A stretch of 6,053 nt of DNA from Acidobacteriaceae bacterium. Its GTDB lineage: Bacteria; Acidobacteriota; Terriglobia; Terriglobales; Acidobacteriaceae. Positions 1 to 5,234 of the stretch are shown piece by piece (the first letter of the stretch is position 1; every line of letters begins with the position of its first letter). The position numbers were made by a program, and so were the translations under genes. The notes beneath the pieces are model-generated. The model saw nothing but the letters and a program-made list of their open reading frames with translations. It had not been told where the DNA came from and did not search any database. The stretch is from the NCBI GenBank assembly GCA_025929125.1, contig JAICMT010000107.1, forward strand, positions 1 to 6,053, given 5' to 3'.

Positions 1-505
1 TCGGCGAAATGGAATCGTAGAACGCCAGGTGGGACGATCCCGTCAGGCGAGTCAATTCCGAGGTCAGCGCCGGAGAGGTCAGCGGTCCGGTGGCCAAAAT
101 CGTCAGCGTGTCGGCGTCATGCTCGTCCAGCTGCGTCACCTCTTCGCGATGCACCCGGATCAGCGGTTCGGCGGCGATTCTCTCCGCCACCCGGCGAGAG
201 AACTCCACGCGGTCTACAGCCAGCGCATGCCCGGCCGGTACCGCTGAGGCATCGGCTTCCGCCAGCAGCGCTGAAGCCGCCCTGCGCATCTCCTGCTTCA
301 GCAGCCACGGAGCCGTCTTCTCGGACTCCGACTTGAGCGAGTTGGAGCACACCAGCTCCGCAAAATCGGACGTGCTGTGCGCCTCCGTCGAGCGCGCCGG
401 GCGCATCTCGTAGAGCTCCACTTCACAGCCGAGGCGTGCCGCCTGCAGGGCGGCCTCAGGCCCCGCCAGTCCACCGCCGATGACCCGGATTTTCTTCGCT
501 GCCAC
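1..505 (-). CDS. trmFO: Methylenetetrahydrofolate--tRNA-(uracil-5-)-methyltransferase TrmFO, N-terminal part (cut by the left edge)
   Basis: This is the flavin- and folate-dependent enzyme that makes 5-methyluridine at position 54 of tRNA (T-loop), using methylenetetrahydrofolate as carbon donor in the cytoplasm. The 168 codons present contain the FAD-binding motif VIGGGLAGPEAA near residues 8-19, then YEMRP (32-36), the family signature FAELVCSNSLKS (48-59), and ATGPLTS followed by FYD near the edge. With the GTG start at 503-505, the signature cysteine is residue 53. The same number is reported for the FAD-linked cysteine of the Bacillus subtilis enzyme, which supports this start. The frame has no nearby ATG and no clear Shine-Dalgarno, and the start lies 10 bases after the stop of the acetyltransferase gene, so reinitiation or coupling is plausible. 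Family members are usually about 435-480 residues, so roughly the last 60 percent is outside the window. The proline after GGLAG (residue 16) is commonly serine in relatives. Identification is very secure; the exact start is somewhat less so. Confidence 0.95.
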   Translation of the reverse strand, partial: MAAKKIRVIGGGLAGPEAALQAARLGCEVELYEMRPARSTEAHSTSDFAELVCSNSLKSESEKTAPWLLKQEMRRAASALLAEADASAVPAGHALAVDRVEFSRRVAERIAAEPLIRVHREEVTQLDEHDADTLTILATGPLTSPALTSELTRLTGSSHLAFYDSISP

Positions 506-515
506 GAGTTCGATT

Positions 516-1085
516 CTACGTGGCGTCCCTTTTCGCCGCGCCGGTCCGCAGTGTTTGTGCCGGATTGCCGGCGACCGTGACACCTGCCGCGACATCCCGC
601 GTCACGACACTGCCTGCGCCAATGATTGCGCCGTCTCCTACCGTGATGCCTGGCAGCAGAATCGCACCACCGCCAATCCAAACGCCGCTCCCGATGCGCA
701 CCGGCCGGCCAAATTCGAGGCAAGCGCGCCGTCTCTCCATATCCCGTGGATGGTCCGCAGCGTAGATCTGCACCGCCGGCCCAATCTGCGTGAAGTCCCC
801 AATGTGGATGGTCCCCACATCCAGCAGCACGCAGTTGAAGTTCAGAAATACCTTCTCCCCAACGAAGATGTTGAAGCCGTAATCGCAGTAGAACGGCGCC
901 CGGATATCGGAGTCCCTGCCGATTTCGCCAAGCAGATCGCCCAAAAGGCGCTGATCATGGCTCGCGTTGTAGCGGCGCAGCAACTCGGCCGCACTACTTC
1001 GCGCCGCCGTTAATTCCGCGTCGTGGGGCGAATACAGTTCGCCCGCCGCCATCTTCCTGTACTCGCCCGAGTTTGGCCTAGTCAT
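516..1085 (-). CDS. maa: Sugar O-acetyltransferase, maltose/galactoside acetyltransferase type (left-handed beta-helix)
   Basis: This is a predicted cytoplasmic acetyl-CoA-dependent sugar O-acetyltransferase of 189 residues, the usual length for Maa/LacA/NodL proteins. Residues 11-60 match the N-terminal Mac domain (KMAAGELY at 11-18). Hexapeptide repeats of the left-handed beta-helix run from about residue 72 to 175, including NFNCVLLD (82-89), IGPAVQIYAADHP (101-113) and GSGVWIGGGAILLPG (132-146). His112 in ADHP fits the catalytic histidine of LacA-type enzymes, and Asn82/Asn84 fall where the substrate-binding asparagine is expected. The start at 1085 is chosen because Mac-domain proteins begin a few residues before the KM-AGE-Y motif. 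The open frame extends up to 1220, but that extra sequence looks like translated intergenic DNA. An alternative ATG at 1052 would cut into the Mac domain. The gene probably heads a transcript with trmFO 10 bases downstream. The true substrate (maltose, glucose, galactoside or another sugar) cannot be read from sequence. Confidence 0.9.
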   Translation of the reverse strand: MTRPNSGEYRKMAAGELYSPHDAELTAARSSAAELLRRYNASHDQRLLGDLLGEIGRDSDIRAPFYCDYGFNIFVGEKVFLNFNCVLLDVGTIHIGDFTQIGPAVQIYAADHPRDMERRRACLEFGRPVRIGSGVWIGGGAILLPGITVGDGAIIGAGSVVTRDVAAGVTVAGNPAQTLRTGAAKRDAT

Positions 1086-1245
1086 TCTGGAACCGAGTCC
1101 AAATCCTGGCCCGATCCTATCAGTGCTTCTCGCCCATAGCCGCCAGAGATTTCCATCCTTGACTTCTCGATCTGCGCTACACTCAAGCCACTCCCCGCAC
1201 TCAGGCCCCGCAGCACGCAATTCAGCACGTCAGATCGGAGCCGCC
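1086..1245. other. Divergent intergenic region between maa and the DUF2306 gene
   Basis: These 160 bases separate two divergently transcribed genes and should hold promoters for both. Upstream of the plus-strand gene I see TTGACT (1159-1164) and TACACT (1178-1183), but they are only 13 bases apart, too close for one standard sigma-70 promoter. On the minus strand TAGGAT, the reverse complement of 1114-1119, is a weak -10 candidate without a matching -35. No clear operator palindrome or small gene is visible. Confidence 0.5.
1237..1240 (+). promoter_or_regulatory. Ribosome binding site of the DUF2306 gene
   Basis: GGAG lies 5 bases before the ATG at 1246. It decides the start of this gene against the longer open frame beginning at 1123, which has no comparable signal and would prepend a non-conserved stretch. 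Confidence 0.6.
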
Positions 1246-1887
1246 ATGTCCACTGCGACTACCCCGCTCGCCCGCCCGCAAACTTCGCGCTTTACTGCCA
1301 AGCACATTTTCTGGATCGCCATGGGCCTGGCAGGTCTCTCCGTGCTTTGGTCCAGCGAGTGGCCCATCATCACGCACCCGAGTGACCCCTACACGCGCAA
1401 GATCATCCTGGATCGCTTTCTGCTGATCCCGCATGCGCTCGCCGGCATCGCCGCTACCTTCCTGGGACCATTCCAGTTCTCAGCACGCTTCCGACAGCGG
1501 CATCTCGCGCTTCACCGGATGATGGGCAAAGTCTATGTGATTTCCATTCTGGTCGCAGCCCCTTCAGCGCTCATCCTCGGCCAGCGAGGATTCAGCTTCC
1601 CGATGAAGTTCATGGGAGCTCTCCAGCCCGTACTCTGGCTCGCCTGCACCGTGCTGGCGTTTATCACCGCGCGCAATCGCCAGATCACGGTTCATCGGCA
1701 ATGGATGATCCGCTCCTACGCATTTACGCTGAACTTCATTTTCGCGCGCGTGCTCAACTTCATCCCCGCGTACTTCGCGATATCGGAAGTTGGCCTTGCG
1801 ATGACCCTATCGCTTCTGACCGCCTCCTACTTCTTCGTTCCAGATGTCGTTTTCAACTGGCGCGAACTCACGCATCGGCGAGCTTGA
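1246..1887 (+). CDS. DUF2306-like integral membrane protein, function unknown
   Basis: This 213-residue protein has about six hydrophobic segments, near residues 20-36, 60-79, 94-112, 122-141, 158-178 and 181-203. It is predicted to sit in the inner membrane. The pattern fits the DUF2306 / COG5395 family: a conserved histidine in the second segment (IPHALAG, His63), HRMMGKVYV at 90-98, and HRQWMIRSYAF at 150-160 followed by Arg168 in the fifth segment. Spaced membrane histidines suggest possible metal, heme or quinone contact, but no activity is established for the family and I do not assign one. The start is set by a GGAG site 5 bases upstream. The gene is a single-gene unit, divergent from maa and convergent with the lipoprotein gene, with 13 bases between stop codons. 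Family placement is from motif pattern and topology only. Confidence 0.8.
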   Translation: MSTATTPLARPQTSRFTAKHIFWIAMGLAGLSVLWSSEWPIITHPSDPYTRKIILDRFLLIPHALAGIAATFLGPFQFSARFRQRHLALHRMMGKVYVISILVAAPSALILGQRGFSFPMKFMGALQPVLWLACTVLAFITARNRQITVHRQWMIRSYAFTLNFIFARVLNFIPAYFAISEVGLAMTLSLLTASYFFVPDVVFNWRELTHRRA

Positions 1888-1894
1888 CCGCGCG

Positions 1895-1928
1895 ACCGCC
1901 TCAGTGCTTCTTCATCGGAGCAGGCGGT
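1895..1928. terminator. Inverted repeat between convergent stops, possible shared terminator
   Basis: ACCGCCT (1895-1901) and AGGCGGT (1922-1928) form a perfect 7-base-pair stem, with a possible inner GCT/AGC pairing (1906-1908 with 1919-1921). The stem begins 7 bases after the DUF2306 stop and overlaps the last codons of the lipoprotein gene. A hairpin here could stop transcription from both sides. No T-run follows on either strand, so it is not a standard intrinsic terminator. Confidence 0.3.
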
Positions 1929-2425
1929 GCAATCGGCAGCTCGGAACTGGCGATATCCATCACTGCCTTCCAGGAGCCATCAGCCTGCTTCCGATAGGTT
2001 GTCACATAGCTGCCGTGGTCGTTAATTGGCTTCTTCGTCTGCGAATCAGTCATCGTTACTGTGTAAGTGCCGCGCGTGTATCCCAGGTCTCCTGAGTTCG
2101 CCACCTCGATCTTGGAGGCTTCAAACCTCAGGTCAAGAGCTGGATCGCTCAACATACCCTGCACCATTTTCTGAACCTGGTCCTTTCCCGAAGCCGGGGC
2201 CGAACCGGGAATCATGAATACAGCGTTATCCGCATAGTGAGCCGCGACTTTGGCGGCGTCTTTGGAAGCATAGTCCTGGACCCACTGCTTCTCGCCGTCG
2301 CCAATCGCTTTGACATCAGCGTCGTGATTTCCTTCGGTATTCGCTGCTGGAGCCGCTGTCTGGTTGCAGGCGGTCAGTACTGCCGCCACGATTCCTGCTG
2401 CACACACTGCGTATATACGGTTCAT
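1901..2425 (-). CDS. Lipoprotein with a DUF4440/SnoaL-like (NTF2-fold) domain
   Basis: This is a 174-residue exported lipoprotein. A short basic N-terminus and a hydrophobic stretch lead to the lipobox LTAC, so Cys20 should be the acylated first residue of the mature protein. A low-complexity Ala/Asn/Thr linker (21-33) precedes a DUF4440/SnoaL-like domain at about residues 36-160. The pattern includes a conserved Trp (KQWVQDY, 47-52), SKDAAKVAAHYADNAVFMIPG (split at 54-63 and 64-74), a glycine before the next helix (SGKDQV, 79-84), GDLGYTRGTY (112-121), and HGSYVTTYRKQADGSWK (137-153). Proteins with this fold often bind small molecules in a cone-shaped pocket. Some are enzymes and many have no known activity, and no catalytic set stands out here. 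The tail is Pro-rich and ends in KKH. The start is supported by AGGAG 8 bases upstream. The gene appears monocistronic. Confidence 0.85.
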   Translation of the reverse strand: MNRIYAVCAAGIVAAVLTACNQTAAPAANTEGNHDADVKAIGDGEKQWVQDYASKDAAKVAAHYADNAVFMIPGSAPASGKDQVQKMVQGMLSDPALDLRFEASKIEVANSGDLGYTRGTYTVTMTDSQTKKPINDHGSYVTTYRKQADGSWKAVMDIASSELPIAPPAPMKKH

Positions 2426-2433
2426 CTTGAAAG

Positions 2434-2438
2434 CTCCT
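2434..2438 (-). promoter_or_regulatory. Ribosome binding site of the lipoprotein gene
   Basis: Read on the minus strand this is AGGAG, 8 bases before the ATG at 2425. It is the clearest Shine-Dalgarno in the window and fixes the lipoprotein start. Confidence 0.65.
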
Positions 2439-2519
2439 GTTCGGATCGAGATATGAAGCAGGGCCCATCAGGACAGCTGCACTGGCCTTCCATATCGAAG
2501 CGATCGGCAGGTAGGAGCT

Positions 2520-2564
2520 GTTCCCGCTGTAAGAAGCGGAACCCATACTGCCTGATGACGGCAG
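2520..2564. repeat. Two adjacent small inverted repeats downstream of the GNAT gene
   Basis: The first pairs GTTCC-C-GCT (2520-2528) with AGCGGAAC (2535-2542): 8 base pairs with one bulged base and a 6-base loop. The second pairs CTGCC (2548-2552) with GGCAG (2560-2564) around a 7-base loop, and CTTTT follows it on the plus strand. They lie 16-60 bases beyond the stop of the minus-strand GNAT gene and could form its transcript end. There is no T-run on the minus strand, so the role is uncertain. The rest of the 2426-2579 gap shows no gene. Confidence 0.35.
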
Positions 2565-2579
2565 CTTTTACCAGCGAAA

Positions 2580-3107
2580 TCAGTCGCCCACAGGCACGTT
2601 GGACAGGCCGCCCGCGCGTTGGCCACGCGCCGCGCTTGCCAGTTTCGGCAGCGCATCGCCTGAAACTCGCATGATCGTCCACTCCGTCAGGCCGACCGCT
2701 CCTACGGATTCGTAGAAGTCGATCGCCGGTTTGTTCCAGTCCAGCACCGCCCACTCCAGCCGCGGAGCGCCCTCCTTCACCGCAACCGCCGCCACACTCG
2801 AGAGCAGGGCCTTGCCCACGCCCTTACCACGCTGCTCCGGACGCACAAACAGGTCTTCCAGATATATGCCAGCGTGCCCGCGCCAGGTCGAATAGTTATA
2901 GAAGTACAGTGCAAAGCCCGCAATCGCGCCGTCCACCTCGGCCATGAGGCAATGGAACCGCTTTGGGTCCGTAAAGCCGTCACGCATCAGGTCGTCGGCG
3001 GTGGCCACCGCAGATTCGGGCTCGCGTTCGTAAGCTGCAAGCTCTCGGATCAGCGCGAGAATCTCTGGAATGTCCTCAGGAGTGGCGGGGCGAATCGTCA
3101 GCGGCAT
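2580..3107 (-). CDS. GNAT-family N-acetyltransferase, spermidine/spermine (diamine) acetyltransferase-like
   Basis: This is a predicted cytoplasmic acetyl-CoA-dependent N-acetyltransferase of 175 residues. One GNAT domain covers about residues 3-155. It starts with IRPATPEDIPEI (5-16), then LIRELAAYE (19-27) and FHCLMAEVDG (51-60). The acetyl-CoA loop QRGKGVG (92-98) follows YLEDLFVRP (82-90), and WNKPAIDFYESVGA (124-137) closes the domain. The order and wording of these blocks closely resemble eukaryotic SSAT1, including Tyr132 at the position of its catalytic tyrosine (FYKRRGA motif). Polyamines, thialysine or other small amines are therefore the likely substrates, though GNAT specificity is hard to predict. 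A basic, Gly-rich tail of about 18 residues extends past the usual end. The start at 3107 matches the domain edge; the open frame runs on to 3182 with unrelated sequence. No Shine-Dalgarno is visible. The upstream secreted-protein gene ends 26 bases away, so co-transcription is possible. Confidence 0.88.
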   Translation of the reverse strand: MPLTIRPATPEDIPEILALIRELAAYEREPESAVATADDLMRDGFTDPKRFHCLMAEVDGAIAGFALYFYNYSTWRGHAGIYLEDLFVRPEQRGKGVGKALLSSVAAVAVKEGAPRLEWAVLDWNKPAIDFYESVGAVGLTEWTIMRVSGDALPKLASAARGQRAGGLSNVPVGD

Positions 3108-3133
3108 ACTGCAAAAGTCTACACAGCCGCCCG

Positions 3134-3832
3134 TTATTTGCGCGCGTGATTGGAAGGCGCATCTGGATTGGCCGCCAGCCACTTGTCGAATGGAATCGAG
3201 AACGCGAACAGCTCCTGATTACCGTCTTTGGTCCGGATCATCTTGACATATAGCTCCGCATGTTCCAGCACCGGGTCATCCAGTTGCTTCACGTCGTAGA
3301 TCAGGTATCCGGCCAGCGTCGAGTGCGGCGCGACCGTCGTTGTCTTGAAGCCGAAGTCCCTGTCGTCGTCCAGAATCTTCTTGTCCACCGGGTGATGCAC
3401 CGTAATCGGAATCATCGGAATCTTGGTACCGCGCGCGTTTTTGATCGTGAACAGCCGCCGGTTGATGTCGTCCGGCGTCGCTGCCGGAAGCTTGTCATTT
3501 GCTGCGGAGATGAACTGCATTCGGGCCTCGTCCAGCGAGAGCGGGTGGTCCGAATCATTGGTGATAATCAGCCGGATTGGCAGCAGGCCGTGATCCTGAT
3601 ACTTGATCCGGAAAAACGAGCACTCCTTTGCATCCTCGCAGGGCTCTGCCGCGAGGGTCACATGCTCCTCCGGATGGGTCTCATGCGCCGCGTACTCGGT
3701 CGCTGGTTTGGCCTCGGGTGCGGATTTCTCTCCCGCCCACGCTGTGTTCACAGCCAGCGCCAGTGCAAAGCCTGCGGCAAGCGCGCGGGTGGCGTGTGGG
3801 ATGCGGAGCGGTCGATTGCGCTGCGGGCTCAT
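3134..3832 (-). CDS. Secreted (periplasmic) protein of unknown function
   Basis: I do not recognise this 232-residue protein. It begins with a typical Sec signal peptide: a basic n-region rich in Arg, a hydrophobic core (ALAAGFALALAV), and the cleavage motif AWA before Gly34. The mature part opens with an acidic and His/Glu-rich stretch, then a close cysteine pair (Cys65 and Cys71), which could form a disulfide in the periplasm. Residues from about 80 on alternate beta-like strands (LLPIRLIITNDSDHPLSL, ending near residue 100; KIPMIPITVHHPV, 137-149; STLAGYLIYDV, 171-181; ELFAFSIPF, 207-215). This suggests a beta-sandwich like those of secreted substrate-binding or scaffold domains. No catalytic motif stands out. 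The start at 3832 is preferred over an ATG at 3850 because it gives a basic n-region without acidic residues and sits just after a promoter candidate. Neither start has a good Shine-Dalgarno. The gene is divergent from waaA and lies directly upstream of the GNAT gene. Confidence 0.8.
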   Translation of the reverse strand: MSPQRNRPLRIPHATRALAAGFALALAVNTAWAGEKSAPEAKPATEYAAHETHPEEHVTLAAEPCEDAKECSFFRIKYQDHGLLPIRLIITNDSDHPLSLDEARMQFISAANDKLPAATPDDINRRLFTIKNARGTKIPMIPITVHHPVDKKILDDDRDFGFKTTTVAPHSTLAGYLIYDVKQLDDPVLEHAELYVKMIRTKDGNQELFAFSIPFDKWLAANPDAPSNHARK

Positions 3833-3842
3833 GCCGTCGTTG

Positions 3843-3872
3843 ATTATCATCTTCGCTGATGCTGGCAGTAAA
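3843..3872 (-). promoter_or_regulatory. Candidate sigma-70 promoter of the secreted-protein gene
   Basis: On the minus strand TTTACT (3867-3872) and GATAAT (3843-3848) are 18 bases apart. They match the -35 consensus at 4 of 6 positions and the -10 consensus at 5 of 6. Transcription would start near 3835-3836, leaving only a few bases before the ATG at 3832. The fit is by eye. Confidence 0.35.
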
Positions 3873-3907
3873 ACAACCTCTGCCTCAACCGCGCTCGCCG
3901 GCGCGGC

Positions 3908-3911
3908 GGAG
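3908..3911 (+). promoter_or_regulatory. Ribosome binding site of waaA
   Basis: GGAG ends 9 bases before the ATG at 3921. It supports this start over the long upstream extension of the open frame (back to 3603), which lies antisense to the secreted-protein gene. Confidence 0.5.
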
Positions 3912-3920
3912 TGCCCGCTG

Positions 3921-5234
3921 ATGGCACTGTACAGCATCGTGCTGGCCGCTATTTTTATCCTCGGCGCGCCGTACTGGCTGGTGCGTATGGCCGTGAGCGG
4001 CCGGTACCGCGCAGGCCTCCCGGAGCGGCTCGGCCGGGTGCCAATCCAGCTTCGCAAAGCCGCCGCCGGCCGGAAGGTCATCTGGCTGCACGCGGTCAGC
4101 GTCGGGGAGGTACTCGCCGCTACCCGGCTTGTCTCGGAACTTGAATCGGCACTCGACCCCGCTTGGCTCATTGTCATCTCTACGACTACGGCGACCGGTC
4201 AGGCGTTAGCACGCCAGCGCTTCGCCGCCTCCAACCCCGACCGAGTCTTCTATTACCCGCTGGACTTCGCCTTTTCGGTCCGAGCCTGGATTCGCGCGCT
4301 CCGGCCCAGGCTGGTCGTGCTCATGGAGAGCGAGCTCTGGCCGCGGATGATCGCCGAGTGCCGCCGAACCGGCACCCCCGTTGCTGTTGTCAACGCCCGC
4401 GTGAGCGACCGCTCCTTCGCAAGGGGGCTGAAGTTCCGCAGCCTTTGGAGCGGGCTCCTCGGCCGTCCCAACCTCTTTCTTGCGCAATCGGAGGAAGACG
4501 CCCGCCGCCTGATCGCCCTGGGTGCCAGGAAGGAGTCGGTCCGCGTCTCGGGAAACCTCAAGTACGACGTTCGCGCCCCCAGCCAGAGCTCTGCCTCCGA
4601 GCACATTCTCGCTCTTGCCGCCGGCCGGCCTATTCTGGTCGCCGGCAGTACCCACGGAGCGCTCCAGCAGGGGCGGCTCGGCGAAGAGCAGATGCTGCTC
4701 GAAGCCTGGCAGGCTATTCGTGCCCAGCAACCCACGCTCCTGGTCCTGGCTCCTCGTCACCCCCAGCGTTTCGCGGAGGTCGAATCCGTCATCGCAAAAT
4801 CCGCATACCTCAAAGCGAGCACTTTCGCTCAATCCACTCCCGCAGTTCCGCCTGACATTGTCCTGCTTGACACTATCGGCGACCTTGCTTCCGTGTATCG
4901 CGTCGCCACCGTCGCTTTCGTCGGCGGCAGCCTGGTTCCTCGTGGCGGGCACAATCCGCTGGAGCCTGCTCAGTTCGCTGTACCCGTCCTGATGGGTCCC
5001 TCGTATGAAAATTTCCGCGACATCGTAGCGCGCCTGCGGGAGCAGCAGGGAATCGCCATCGTGCAAACCTCGGCCCAGCTCGGCCCAACTGTGGCGGACC
5101 TCCTCAGCTCCCCTGAAAAGCGCGCTGAGCTGGGCCGTGGCGGCCAGTCTGTCTTCGAGCAGCAGCAGGGAGCAACCGCACGCACCGTCGAAGCTCTGCT
5201 CGACCTTCTTCGCTCAAGCGAGCATCGTCCATGA
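3921..5234 (+). CDS. waaA: 3-deoxy-D-manno-octulosonic acid (Kdo) transferase WaaA (KdtA)
   Basis: This enzyme transfers Kdo from CMP-Kdo to the lipid A precursor at the inner face of the cytoplasmic membrane, joining core oligosaccharide to lipid A. The 437-residue protein is of normal family length (about 425). One membrane anchor lies at residues 4-22. The N-terminal GT-B domain has LHAVSVGEV (56-64), with Glu63 matching the catalytic glutamate (Glu60 in E. coli), then STTTATG (87-93), YYPLD (111-115) and MESELWP (135-141). The C-terminal domain has GNLKYD (211-216), AGSTH (241-245), LAPRHP (276-281), and FVGGSLVPRGGHNPLEP (333-349), which binds the nucleotide sugar. After GSTH there are about eight more residues than usual before the GEE motif. 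Whether it adds one, two or more Kdo units cannot be told. Its stop overlaps the lpxK start (ATGA), so the two genes form one unit. Confidence 0.96.
   Translation: MALYSIVLAAIFILGAPYWLVRMAVSGRYRAGLPERLGRVPIQLRKAAAGRKVIWLHAVSVGEVLAATRLVSELESALDPAWLIVISTTTATGQALARQRFAASNPDRVFYYPLDFAFSVRAWIRALRPRLVVLMESELWPRMIAECRRTGTPVAVVNARVSDRSFARGLKFRSLWSGLLGRPNLFLAQSEEDARRLIALGARKESVRVSGNLKYDVRAPSQSSASEHILALAAGRPILVAGSTHGALQQGRLGEEQMLLEAWQAIRAQQPTLLVLAPRHPQRFAEVESVIAKSAYLKASTFAQSTPAVPPDIVLLDTIGDLASVYRVATVAFVGGSLVPRGGHNPLEPAQFAVPVLMGPSYENFRDIVARLREQQGIAIVQTSAQLGPTVADLLSSPEKRAELGRGGQSVFEQQQGATARTVEALLDLLRSSEHRP

Noticed and set aside
480..1013. Open frame of 177 codons on the plus strand opposite the sugar acetyltransferase
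   Set aside because: The opposite strand encodes a complete hexapeptide-repeat acetyltransferase and the trmFO start. The plus-strand translation has no recognisable domain.
1159..1183. TTGACT and TACACT as a promoter for the DUF2306 gene
   Set aside because: Each resembles a consensus element, but the 13-base spacing is too short for a standard sigma-70 promoter. I find no partner at 16-18 bases for either.
1120..1911. The 11-base word TCAGTGCTTCT at 1120-1130 and again at 1901-1911
   Set aside because: The second copy is inside the lipoprotein stop region, the first in a gap. There is no wider similarity around them and no third copy noticed, so chance is the simplest reading.
7..3208. 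Similar short stretches around AATGGAATCG followed by AGAACGC near positions 7-26 and 3187-3206
   Set aside because: Both lie inside unrelated coding regions (trmFO and the secreted protein) and the match ends quickly, so it is not a mobile or regulatory repeat.
3603..3920. 106-codon upstream extension of the waaA frame
   Set aside because: It is antisense to the secreted-protein gene and looks like low-complexity Ala/Ser sequence. The start at 3921 has a GGAG site and gives the normal family length with the membrane anchor at the N-terminus.
4206..5066. Long open frame of 286 codons on the minus strand opposite waaA
   Set aside because: It lies wholly antisense to a clearly identified waaA. 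Its translation shows no family motif. Long shadow frames are expected in GC-rich genes.
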